Part shown: piece by piece, positions 17,376 through 24,716 of the stretch
How positions within the stretch are numbered: the first letter of the stretch is position 1
Layout: every line of letters starts with the position of its first letter
DNA from: AC-51 sp963749895
GTDB lineage: Bacteria; Actinomycetota; UBA4738; HRBIN12
Length of the DNA stretch: 64,000 nt
Direction: 5' to 3'
Assembly: GCA_963749895.1 (NCBI GenBank)
Contig: CAVVOG010000001.1
Coordinates: 1,054,001-1,118,000, forward strand
The notes under the pieces: model-generated
The model's database searches: none
What the model saw: only the letters and a program-made list of their open reading frames with translations
What the model was told of the DNA's origin: nothing
Made by a program: the position numbers and the translations under genes

Positions 17376-17750
17376 CTACGCGTCGGAAACCAGGCAGAAC
17401 TCGTTGCCTTCGGGGTCGAGCATCACCCGGAACACGACGTCGTACTCGCGGACGTCGCCCTGCTCCACCCGGATAGCACCCAACCCGATGACCCGCCGGC
17501 ACGCCTCCTCGATGTCGCCGACGCGCAGGTCGAGGTGGATCCTGTCCTTGACGGTCTTCGGCTCGGGGACCCTCTGGAACCGCAGCACGGGGGATCCGTC
17601 GGTCCCGGCGAGATCGATGTACTGCACGGGATCGCCGCCGCGCCACTCCTCGACGGTCCCGAAGACCGAGGCCCAGAAGGCCGCCAGGCGCTCGGGGTCG
17701 TGGCAGTCGATCGTCACCGAGTCGAGTCGAGCGATCCGATCCTCGTTCAT
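17376..17750 (-). CDS. VOC-family (glyoxalase/bleomycin-resistance fold) protein
   Basis: A 124-residue single-module VOC protein. The two beta-alpha-beta-beta-beta units are visible: RLDSVTIDCHDPERLAAFW at the N terminus and DIEEACRRVIGLGA followed by MLDPEGNEFCLVSD at the end. Candidate metal ligands are the His of the first unit (DCHDP), the His in DRIHLDLRVGD and the Glu in GNEFCLV, the arrangement of the actinobacterial glyoxalase-like group. Its start overlaps the stop of the upstream phytoene-desaturase-like gene (ATGA), and it sits in the same operon as the demethylation genes. Function unknown. Confidence 0.85.
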   Translation of the reverse strand: MNEDRIARLDSVTIDCHDPERLAAFWASVFGTVEEWRGGDPVQYIDLAGTDGSPVLRFQRVPEPKTVKDRIHLDLRVGDIEEACRRVIGLGAIRVEQGDVREYDVVFRVMLDPEGNEFCLVSDA

Positions 17751-19386
17751 CGACCTCGTCCCCGCCTCCGTGGGCGGTCTCGCTTGCGATCCCTGACGAT
17801 CTCGCGGACGACGTGATGGCCGGGGAGCCCGGTCACGCCACCGCCGGCGTGCGTGGCGGAGGACGCCTGATAGAGCCCGCGGATCGGCGTGCGGTAGTCG
17901 GCGTAACCGGGCGCGGGCCGCATGTGGAACAGCTGGTCCGTGGACAGCTCACCGTGGAAGATGTTGCCGCCGATCAGGCCCCACTCGTTCTCCATCTGCC
18001 ACGGCCCGATGACCTGGCGGCCCACGATCGCGTCCTTGAGGCCCGGCATGAAGTCGTCGTGGATGTCCACGAGTCGGTCCGCGTACGCCTCGAGCTCGTC
18101 CTGGTTGCGCTCCTGCGCCCACTCGTGCGGCACCCACTGCGTGAACATCGACATCACGTGCATGCCCTCCGGCGCGAGCGTCGGGTCGTAGTAGCTCGGG
18201 ATGCAGGTCTCCGAGAAGGGCGCGGTGGAGGCCTTCCCGTCCCTCGCCTCCTCGAACGCCTTCTCGAGGTACCGGATGGTGGGGGAGACCATGATCGAGG
18301 AGCCGGCGATCTCCGGATCCTCACCGCTCGGGTCGTCGCGGAAGGCAGGCATGCGCGAGAGCGCCAGGTTGACCTTGACGGTCCCGCTGCGCGTCTTCCA
18401 GTTCTCGATGTCGCGGACGAACTCGCCGGGCAGGTCCTGCCTGGCGATCTGCTCCAGGAACGTGATCTTCGGGTGGCAGGCCGAGATGACCAGCGTGCTC
18501 GGTACTCCTCGCCCGCCGCGGTCACCACGCCGCGCGCCGCGCCGGCCTCGACCAGGATGCGCTCGACCCGACTCCCGACCCGGATCTCGGCGCCGAAGGA
18601 CTCCGCGCTCGACTGCAGCGCGCCGGCCACGGCTCCCATGCCGCCGATCGGGTATCCCCACTCCGAGAGGTTGCCGTCGCCGAGGTCGCCGACGGCGTGG
18701 TGCAGCAAGACGTAGGCGGTTCCCGGCTCCTCGGGTCCGGCCCACGTGCCGATGATGCCGTTGGTCGCGATGAGCGCCTTGAGCTCCGTGGACTCGAACC
18801 ATTCGTCGAGCAGGTCCGCAGCGCTCATGGTGAAGAGCTTGGTGATGTCGGCGGCGAGGCGGGAGCTCATGCCGGACCGATGCCGCAGGGCGAAGCGGAC
18901 CTGGTCCGCGAGATCCCCTGGTGCGACCGATCCGAGCTCGGGCGGAGTCTCCATCAGGAGCGGGCCGAGGAAGTCCGCACTGCGTGCGAGCCAGGCCGAC
19001 CAGTCCTCGTGGGCGTCGGCATCCGTTTCCGAGAAGTGGGACAGGGTCTCGCGGAACCGACCGCCCTTCCCCTCGTCATCGCGGATACCGCCCGACCCGG
19101 GTTGGGGGGCGTAGGAGCCTCCCATGGGCACGACCCGGTACCCGAAGGCCTCGAGACGCAGGTCGCGGACGATCGACGGCGGCATGAGGCTCATCACGTA
19201 GGAGAGCGTCGTGACCTTGACGTCGGGGTGCTCCGGGAACGGGGAGGAGGTGTCGGCGGCGCCACCCGTCTTGTCACGGGATTCGAGCACCACGACCCTC
19301 GCCCCTATCTTGGCGAGGTACGCAGCGGCGACGAGCCCATTGTGACCTCCGCCGACGACGATCACGTCGTACCGATCCGTAGCCAT
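17747..19386 (-). pseudogene. Phytoene-desaturase-like NAD(P)/FAD oxidoreductase, one frameshift
   Basis: Two frames join to a flavoprotein of about 545 residues. The first (from 19386) has the dinucleotide motif VIVVGGGHNGLVAAAYLA and VVVLESRDKTGGAA; it fails near base 18500. The second resumes there with STLVISACHPKITF and runs through the closing FAD-binding segment IRGLYQASSATHAGGGVTGLPGH to the stop at 17747. One missing base, after the Arg of a GEEYR segment, restores the frame. Since the second frame's stop overlaps the start of the VOC gene by ATGA, the C-terminal part is genuine. The enzyme would belong to the CrtI/amine-oxidase flavoproteins. A sequencing error is as likely as a real mutation. 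ATG at 19386 follows GGGAGGA. Confidence 0.75.
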
Positions 19387-19442
19387 CAACGGTCCTCCCT
19401 CGTGCTCGGCGAAGACTGTCCGTCGCCACCCTACCGGTCATC

Positions 19443-20075
19443 GTGGATCGTCCGCGGTCCGGATCCGAAGGGGCCTCCGACCTGCCGTGGGAGGTCCACC
19501 AGGAACGCCGACACCGCGTTCTCAGGGGAGTCCCGAGATTCGATGCTTTCGTGTTCGTACCGCAGCCGGAAGGGGGCCCTTACGAGGTGGTCGCGTACGG
19601 TACCGACGGCGAGGTCCTGTTCTCGTCGCTCCCTCCGCTCACCGACACGGAGCGGATCGGGACGGTCCAAGCGTTCGGGACGACGTGGGACGTGAAGCTC
19701 TCGACGGCGGCGGACGGCTACTGGGCGGCGCCGTGCATCGAACCCGCGGCGACGAGCACGCTCGAGCCGTGTGAACGCGGGTGGGGCGACGGTTCGCTCG
19801 TGCAGGCGTTCGAAGCGCCCGTGCCCGCCGTGTTCGTCACGAACTACCAAGGCGTGGACGCGGTCGACGTCCTGACCGACGACGGCCGGCGGTACCCGGC
19901 GGTGATGGTCGCGACCAGCGATGGCGGGTCCGTCGCCGTGGTCGCGCTCGAGGGGGCGGGCGAGGGCAGGTTCATCTACCGGTACGACGGCAAGGTCGAC
20001 GAGAGCCGTCGGGGGGTCGTCGAGTGGTCCGACGTCGGCCAGGTCATCGGGGAGCTTCGCATCGTAGGACCGTGA
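19443..20075 (+). CDS. Hypothetical protein, start uncertain
   Basis: A frame of 210 codons. From about residue 36 it looks genuine: FVFVPQPEGGPYEVVAYGTDG, then VPAVFVTNYQGVDAVDVLTDDG and a closing FIYRYDGKVDESRRG, with ordinary hydrophobic/acidic balance and two Cys in CIEP..LEPCERG. The first 35 residues overlap dispersed repeat copy C and have no homolog-like character, and the GTG at 19443 lacks a ribosome site. The gene may be 5'-truncated, or may start further in. No family was recognised and no signal peptide is seen in the present frame. It is divergent from the phytoene-desaturase-like gene. Confidence 0.45.
   Translation: MDRPRSGSEGASDLPWEVHQERRHRVLRGVPRFDAFVFVPQPEGGPYEVVAYGTDGEVLFSSLPPLTDTERIGTVQAFGTTWDVKLSTAADGYWAAPCIEPAATSTLEPCERGWGDGSLVQAFEAPVPAVFVTNYQGVDAVDVLTDDGRRYPAVMVATSDGGSVAVVALEGAGEGRFIYRYDGKVDESRRGVVEWSDVGQVIGELRIVGP
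19471..19510 (+). repeat. Dispersed repeat, copy C
   Basis: GGCCTCCGACCTGCCGTGGG continues into AGGTCCACCAG, aligning with copy A (CCTCCTAACCTG-TGGGAGGTCCTCCAG) with one short insertion. It covers the doubtful N-terminal part of the gene at 19443. Confidence 0.5.
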
Positions 20076-20140
20076 CCGATCGTGAGGCGCAATCAGGCAC
20101 GGATCGGAGGAGAACATGTGGCGACGCCGTCGAGCTGCCC

Positions 20141-20188
20141 TCGGAGCAGTCGAGGATCTCCCACCGGTGAAGAGGGGTACCTCCCATG
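20141..20188 (-). repeat. Dispersed repeat, copy D (inverted)
   Basis: On the minus strand it reads GGGAGGTACCCCTCTTCACC followed by GGTGGGAGATCCTCGA and aligns without gaps to copy A (GGGGGGTACCCCTCCTAACCTGTGGGAGGTCCTCCA). It lies in the 339-base stretch between 20075 and the DUF3179 gene; apart from this repeat and the small lipoprotein frame at 20209 nothing else is seen there. Confidence 0.55.
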
Positions 20189-20208
20189 AAGTGGGCGGAC
20201 CCGACTCC

Positions 20209-20331
20209 ATGGGCTCACCCCTCCGGATGATCGCTGTCGCCGTCGTGGCCCTCATCGTCGTCGGATGTGGAACGAACGACGACTCCTCAACCGCGCCGGA
20301 CAGGACGCTCGAGCCGCACCACTCGGCGTAG
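20209..20331 (+). CDS. Very small putative lipoprotein (40 aa), possibly a truncated gene
   Basis: MGSPLRMIAVAVVALIVVGC gives a basic start, a hydrophobic core and a lipobox VVGC (Cys20), followed by a Thr/Ser/Asp/Pro tail of 20 residues and a stop. That is a complete lipoprotein signal but hardly any mature protein, so it may be the surviving 5' end of a longer gene or a true small lipoprotein. No strong ribosome site is seen. The preceding hypothetical gene ends 133 bases upstream. Confidence 0.35.
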   Translation: MGSPLRMIAVAVVALIVVGCGTNDDSSTAPDRTLEPHHSA

Positions 20332-20414
20332 AAGTCGACGACGATCGGACCGGGACGGGTCGTGAGTCACGATCGAACGTCTCGGCGACGGCGCCGTCCA
20401 TGACCGGCATCGAT

Positions 20415-21725
20415 CTACCCCTGCCCGTACACGCTCGTCTCGGGGTGGAAGGCCGCCCAGTCGAACCAGAAGCTGTCGATCGCGACCCCGACCTCGAGCT
20501 GGGTGCCCGCCATCGGCCCCTCGACCCCGTGCCCGGTGATCGCCCAGCGCGTGCCGGTCTCGGCGTCGACGATGTCGCCGCCCCGGACCTCGAAGCTGAG
20601 CCGCTGCCCGTCGGCGACGGGCACGTAGGCGGCGGCCGCACCGATGTCGGCGGACTCCGAGATCGTGCCCGCGTCGAGGGCCGAGGCGGTGCCCTCCTGC
20701 CAGAACACGACCAGTCGCTGACCGCCGAACGTCCCCTGGACGACCGCGCTCCCAGCGTCGGCCTGCCGCGCCAGCTCGGAGTACGGGAACGCGATCACGT
20801 CGTCGTCGCCCGCGATCCCGAGGACGTGTTCGGTCGCGGGGAGCCGCGGGTCGACCTCGCCCCGGAACAGGAACGGATCGTCGGTGTCCTCGTAGCCGAC
20901 GTAGGGGTTCGAGCCGTAGTCGCGCCGGTGCCCCGTGTCCTGCGACAGCACGAGGCCCTCGGGGTGCGCCTCGAACCAGTCGGCCCACGACAGGATCCGG
21001 GCCGGGACGAAGTCGAGCTCGGTGCCCGTGAGCGGGCCCATCACCGCCTGGCCCGTGGCCTGCGGCCAGTACGACTCGGTCTGCCGGTCGTACATCACGA
21101 GGTTCGAGTTGTAGAGCTTGCCGCTGGTGCCGAAGTCGAGCAGCTCGCCGTCGATCGTCGGACGTTCGAAGGCGATGCCCGTGTTGCACAGGGGGCAGTA
21201 GGTGACGACGACGGGGGTCCCGTCGAAGTCGTCGTTCACGATCTCGTGCCACATCAAGATCCGGATCGGGTACGCCTTCGCGACCCCGTCGACCTCGACC
21301 GCGATCACCGGTTCGGGGGGTTCGAGGAAGTCGACCTGCGCCGGCTCGAGGAACGTCGGCTCGTCGATCGGCGGGATCCCGTCGGGCGGGGGGCCGCCCG
21401 AGATGATCTCGTCGGGGTCGATCAGCGGCGCAGGCCCGTCCTGCGGCTCCTGGTCGTCCGTGGCCGACGGGGTGGCGCCGGTGGACGACGCCACCGTGGG
21501 GTCGTCGATGTCGCTCGACGTGCACGCGGCGGCGAGGAGCGCCAAGCCGATCGCCGCGGCCGCGATCCTCGTCGTCCTTGCCGGGGCCTCCTGCCTCGAG
21601 CGCTCGCGGGCTCCGGCCCTCCCTTGGAGGACGCGCGTGGCCTTCGGTCGACCCCCGCTGGTGGCTCCTCCCCGGCGGGGCCCTCGGCCACGTTCGTCTG
21701 GGTCCACCTGGTCGATCCCGCCCAC
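20415..21725 (-). CDS. DUF3179 domain lipoprotein
   Basis: A 436-residue protein whose family marks are GVAKAYPIRILMWHEIVND, then VVTYCPLCNTGIAFER, and later GSNPYVGYE, all typical of DUF3179. About 50 polar residues precede a hydrophobic segment IAAAAIGLALLAAAC with a lipobox (AAAC), so the mature part is probably exported and lipid-anchored. Function of the family is not established; the paired Cys of YCPLC suggest a metal or redox role. The only usable start is the GTG at 21725, two bases after the stop of the TlpA-like gene, so the unusually long pre-signal region may be real or the true start may be non-canonical. Operon with the thioredoxin-like gene. Confidence 0.8.
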   Translation of the reverse strand: MGGIDQVDPDERGRGPRRGGATSGGRPKATRVLQGRAGARERSRQEAPARTTRIAAAAIGLALLAAACTSSDIDDPTVASSTGATPSATDDQEPQDGPAPLIDPDEIISGGPPPDGIPPIDEPTFLEPAQVDFLEPPEPVIAVEVDGVAKAYPIRILMWHEIVNDDFDGTPVVVTYCPLCNTGIAFERPTIDGELLDFGTSGKLYNSNLVMYDRQTESYWPQATGQAVMGPLTGTELDFVPARILSWADWFEAHPEGLVLSQDTGHRRDYGSNPYVGYEDTDDPFLFRGEVDPRLPATEHVLGIAGDDDVIAFPYSELARQADAGSAVVQGTFGGQRLVVFWQEGTASALDAGTISESADIGAAAAYVPVADGQRLSFEVRGGDIVDAETGTRWAITGHGVEGPMAGTQLEVGVAIDSFWFDWAAFHPETSVYGQG

Positions 21726-21729
21726 GGGG

Positions 21730-22344
21730 TCACACCACCCCCAGCTCGTCGGCGATCAGCCCGCGGAGCGTGTCGGCGTCGAGTCCGCCGACCCACACCT
21801 CGGCCACCTCGCCGCCGGGCCGGACGAGGATCGTCGTCGGCATCCCGACCCCGCCGGCGGCGTTGAAGAAGACCCCGTTGCGATCGATCGCGGTTGGGTA
21901 GGTGATCCCCGTCTGCAGGGCGAGCTCGATGCTGGCCTCGGCGGGATCGGCCTGGGAGACGCCGAGGAACCCGACGCGCCCCGCCAACTCCTGATGCACC
22001 TGCTCGAAGTCGGGCATCTCGGCGATGCAGTTCGGGCACCAGGAGGCGAAGAAGTTGATCACCAGCGGCCTGTCAGAGAACGAGGTGTACGACACCGTCC
22101 CGTCACCCTCGAGGGTGGGCAGCTCGAGGCGTTCGAGCCGGCCGCCCGGGCGGACGTCGCCGGCGACCTCGACGCCGGCCGACGCACCGCCGACCAGCCA
22201 CGCGCCGACGAGGACCGCGACCATGAACACCCTCGCGAGGATGCCGACCGTCCTGGCGTGCGCCGCTCGCCGTGCCCCCGTCTGCCGTCTGGCCCGCTCC
22301 TCGCGTGCCTGTGCCTGCCGCTGCCGCTTCGTCGTCGCCGTCAT
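21730..22344 (-). CDS. TlpA/ResA-type membrane-anchored thioredoxin-like protein
   Basis: A 204-residue protein with a basic cytoplasmic N terminus (about 30 residues), one membrane helix (31-55) and an outer thioredoxin domain. The active site is FFASWCPNC (Cys103, Cys106), followed by the cis-Pro loop VGMPTTILV. TlpA-like proteins reduce or exchange disulfides outside the membrane, for example in cytochrome c and oxidase maturation. The ATG at 22344 follows AGAGGA by 9 bases; a longer frame upstream has no support. It is the first gene of a pair with DUF3179 and diverges from the ECF sigma gene across about 175 bases. Confidence 0.88.
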   Translation of the reverse strand: MTATTKRQRQAQAREERARRQTGARRAAHARTVGILARVFMVAVLVGAWLVGGASAGVEVAGDVRPGGRLERLELPTLEGDGTVSYTSFSDRPLVINFFASWCPNCIAEMPDFEQVHQELAGRVGFLGVSQADPAEASIELALQTGITYPTAIDRNGVFFNAAGGVGMPTTILVRPGGEVAEVWVGGLDADTLRGLIADELGVV

Positions 22345-22518
22345 CGCTCCGGGTCCTCTCGCCTGGCCGTCTCCCTGGGACCTCCACCTCTGGATGGACG
22401 CACGGACCGTTGCCGCGATTCCCGAGGAGACCCGCGCGATGGCCCGGGTTCGCACGGGTCGATGGCTGTTCGGCCGGGTAAGGGAATCATCCGCGAGGCT
22501 GGAGCGTCCTGTTCAACG

Positions 22519-23052
22519 ATGAGCCGCGACGCCCCCCACGACGAGTTCCTCCGGGCCACGATGGGCTGCATGGACCTCGTCTACAACCTGGCCCGCCGGA
22601 TGGCCGTGAGCGCCGAGGACGCGCAGGACCTCGTGCAGGAGACCTACCTCGCCGCGTTCCGCGCATGGCAGGACGATCGACGCCCCGACACGGTGGAGCC
22701 GTGGATCGCGACGATCTGCCTCAACCTCGGGCGTTCGATGCTCCGGCGGCGCGCTCGCCGGCCGCACGAGGTGCCGATCGAGGACACGATCCTGGTGGTT
22801 CCCGACCCTGCCGACCCCGAGCGCGAGGCGATCGCCGCGCTCGACCGCGAGGCCCTGCACGAGGCGATGTGGCATCTCCCCGAGGAGCAGTCCACGGCGC
22901 TGACACTGGTGGACCTCGGAGGCCTCAGCACCGCCGAGGCGGCACGCGTGATGGGGACCCCGCGCGGCACCGTGCTGTCGCGGCTCCACCGTGGCCGCCG
23001 CGCGCTCGCGCTCCTGCTGGACGACACGATCCCCGAACGGGAGGTGACCTGA
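22519..23052 (+). CDS. ECF-type RNA polymerase sigma factor
   Basis: A 177-residue group IV sigma factor. Region 2: VYNLARRMAVSAEDAQDLVQETYLAAFRAW; region 4: LPEEQSTALTLVDLGGLSTAEAARVMGTPRGTVLSRLHRGRRAL, with the GTVxSRLxRGR recognition helix usual for SigR/RpoE-like factors. The next gene, one base after the stop, encodes a zinc anti-sigma protein with HxxxCxxC, which is the SigR-RsrA arrangement for disulfide stress. With TlpA divergent upstream, a thiol-redox response is a reasonable inference. The ATG at 22519 has only a weak, distant GGAG. Confidence 0.9.
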   Translation: MSRDAPHDEFLRATMGCMDLVYNLARRMAVSAEDAQDLVQETYLAAFRAWQDDRRPDTVEPWIATICLNLGRSMLRRRARRPHEVPIEDTILVVPDPADPEREAIAALDREALHEAMWHLPEEQSTALTLVDLGGLSTAEAARVMGTPRGTVLSRLHRGRRALALLLDDTIPEREVT

Positions 23053-23053
23053 G

Positions 23054-23374
23054 ATGCGCCGTCGTCGGACCGATCCCGCCATCGACATCCGGGAGGCCCA
23101 CGATCCGGAGGTGAACGCCTCCTTGTACGTGTCGGGCGAGCTGCCGAGGAGGGTGCTCCGGTGGTTCGAGCAGCACCTCTTGGAGTGCGACGACTGCTGG
23201 CGCGAGGTCTGGCTCGCGCGCCGGGGCCGCCTGATCGCGGAGCACGCACGCGAGCTGGCGCCGGCGACCCTGCGGGATTCGGTGCGCGGCGCCGTCCAGC
23301 TCTCGGCGGCGGACGACGCGAGCCGGCACCGCCCCTCCCGGCGTCGGCGTCGGCGTCGGCGTCGGAACGGATGA
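23054..23374 (+). CDS. Zinc-finger (ZAS) anti-sigma factor
   Basis: A 106-residue protein with the anti-sigma zinc motif FEQHLLECDDCW (H-x3-C-x2-C), the module that binds ECF sigma factors and, in RsrA-like members, releases them when the cysteines are oxidised. There is no membrane helix, so it is a soluble cytoplasmic anti-sigma factor. It starts one base after the sigma gene stop (TGA-G-ATG). The C terminus is a run of nine arginines, eight of them within the tandem hexamer at 23341-23364, followed by Asn-Gly; this tail is not part of the family and may vary in length between strains. Confidence 0.88.
   Translation: MRRRRTDPAIDIREAHDPEVNASLYVSGELPRRVLRWFEQHLLECDDCWREVWLARRGRLIAEHARELAPATLRDSVRGAVQLSAADDASRHRPSRRRRRRRRRNG
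23341..23364 (+). repeat. Hexanucleotide microsatellite (GCGTCG x4) inside the anti-sigma gene
   Basis: Four exact copies of GCGTCG encode Arg-Arg pairs at the 3' end of the anti-sigma gene. Because the unit is six bases, a change in copy number would lengthen or shorten the Arg tail without a frameshift. Confidence 0.9.
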
Positions 23375-23429
23375 CGGAACCGGCACCTGACGAGGCGGCT
23401 CGACCTCGGTCGGCCCAGGCGGACCCGGG

Positions 23430-24662
23430 CTACTCCTCGGCGAGGTACGTGAAGTCCTCCGGGAACGTCACCGACGCCTTCCACCACGCGTCGGTCTCGT
23501 CCGCGTCCATCTGGGAGAAGTCGGGAGCGTCCCAGATGAAGGCGCGCTCCATCTGCGCGGCCAGCGCCGCGAGCCGGGCGGCGCCTTCGTGCTCGGCGCG
23601 GCTCCACCGCTCGAGCGCGTCGTCGACGTTGCCGGGCTCGTCGAGGGCACGGGCGAGGTCGATCGCGTTGTTCACGGCCTTGAACACCCCGCTGCCGGTG
23701 AAGGGCTGGACGACGGCGCCCGCGTCACCGACCAGGCACATCCGGCCTCGACGGTAGGCGGGCGGTTCGACCGTGTAGATCGCCTGCGAGAACGTGTCGT
23801 CGCTGCCCTCGACGATGCCCCCGTAGTACGGGGCCAGGTGCTCCCTCATCAGATCCTTCAGCCGACGCTCCTCCTCCGGGCGCATCTGTCCGGGGGCGAT
23901 CGACCCCGATCGCTCTACGCCGTCGCGCCCGGTGAGGTGCGCGGGCAGTCCCGCCGGGTCCACCGGGATGTAGCAGGCCCAGTTGACGAGCCGACGACCT
24001 TCGTCGGTCTCGCCGTCACGGCCCGGCACGAGGTAGAAGACCGCGGTGCCGGGGAGCCCCTTGTACGTGGTCCGGACGATCGTCCCGTGCAGGGGCTCGG
24101 GATCGTCGAGCGAGGACTCCGGCAGGACCCCGCGCCACAGCACGTAGCCGCGGTACTCGAGGTCGGTCTGCGGGAACATCACGCGCCGACCGAGCGACCG
24201 GTAGCCGTCGGCGAACACGACGAGGTCGAACCGGTCCTGGGTCTCGTCGGCGAACGTGAGCCGGACGCCGTCGTCGTCGCCGACGGCGTCGGCCACCATC
24301 AGCCCCGTCCGGATCCGCTCGTCCGGGACGCGACCACGCAGGGCTCTCCACACACCGCTCCAGTGGAACCCCACCAGGTTGGTCGGGAAGGTGAGGGCGA
24401 CATGCCCGAGCCGCTCGTCCGCGGTGCGCCGGCCCACGAAGTGGTGCGCCGTCATCGGGATGCGCGGGGTCGCCTCGTCGAAGAGGTCACGGTCGATCAG
24501 CAGCTGGACCGTCGGCTCCGGTGAGCCGATCCCGGCGCCGCGTCCGACGAGCTCACCGGACTCCCGTTCGAACACCGTCACGTCGTGGCCGCCACGGCCG
24601 AGCTCGATCGCCGCGGCGCACCCCGCGATCGATCCGCCGACGATCCCGACCCGAAGCCCCAT
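23430..24662 (-). CDS. FAD-dependent monooxygenase (PHBH/2,6-dihydroxypyridine hydroxylase type)
   Basis: A 410-residue group A flavoprotein monooxygenase. The N-terminal dinucleotide fold is VGIVGGSIAGCAAAIEL (residues 5-21) with FERESGE as the ribose-binding end of strand 2; the second FAD motif is MCLVGDAGAVVQPFTGSG near residue 305, the usual GD-A-H/G-x-x-P loop. The DG motif appears as VVFADGYRS near 150. Length and the C-terminal YLAEE tail fit the dihydroxypyridine/salicylate hydroxylase-like branch. The substrate is not predictable. It is convergent with the anti-sigma gene and downstream of the amine oxidase gene (54-base gap), possibly in one operon. Confidence 0.85.
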   Translation of the reverse strand: MGLRVGIVGGSIAGCAAAIELGRGGHDVTVFERESGELVGRGAGIGSPEPTVQLLIDRDLFDEATPRIPMTAHHFVGRRTADERLGHVALTFPTNLVGFHWSGVWRALRGRVPDERIRTGLMVADAVGDDDGVRLTFADETQDRFDLVVFADGYRSLGRRVMFPQTDLEYRGYVLWRGVLPESSLDDPEPLHGTIVRTTYKGLPGTAVFYLVPGRDGETDEGRRLVNWACYIPVDPAGLPAHLTGRDGVERSGSIAPGQMRPEEERRLKDLMREHLAPYYGGIVEGSDDTFSQAIYTVEPPAYRRGRMCLVGDAGAVVQPFTGSGVFKAVNNAIDLARALDEPGNVDDALERWSRAEHEGAARLAALAAQMERAFIWDAPDFSQMDADETDAWWKASVTFPEDFTYLAEE

Positions 24663-24716
24663 ATCTCGGCCCCCCTCCGACGCGCGCTCGTGCTGGGGGC
24701 GAGCCCCCGGGAGCCG

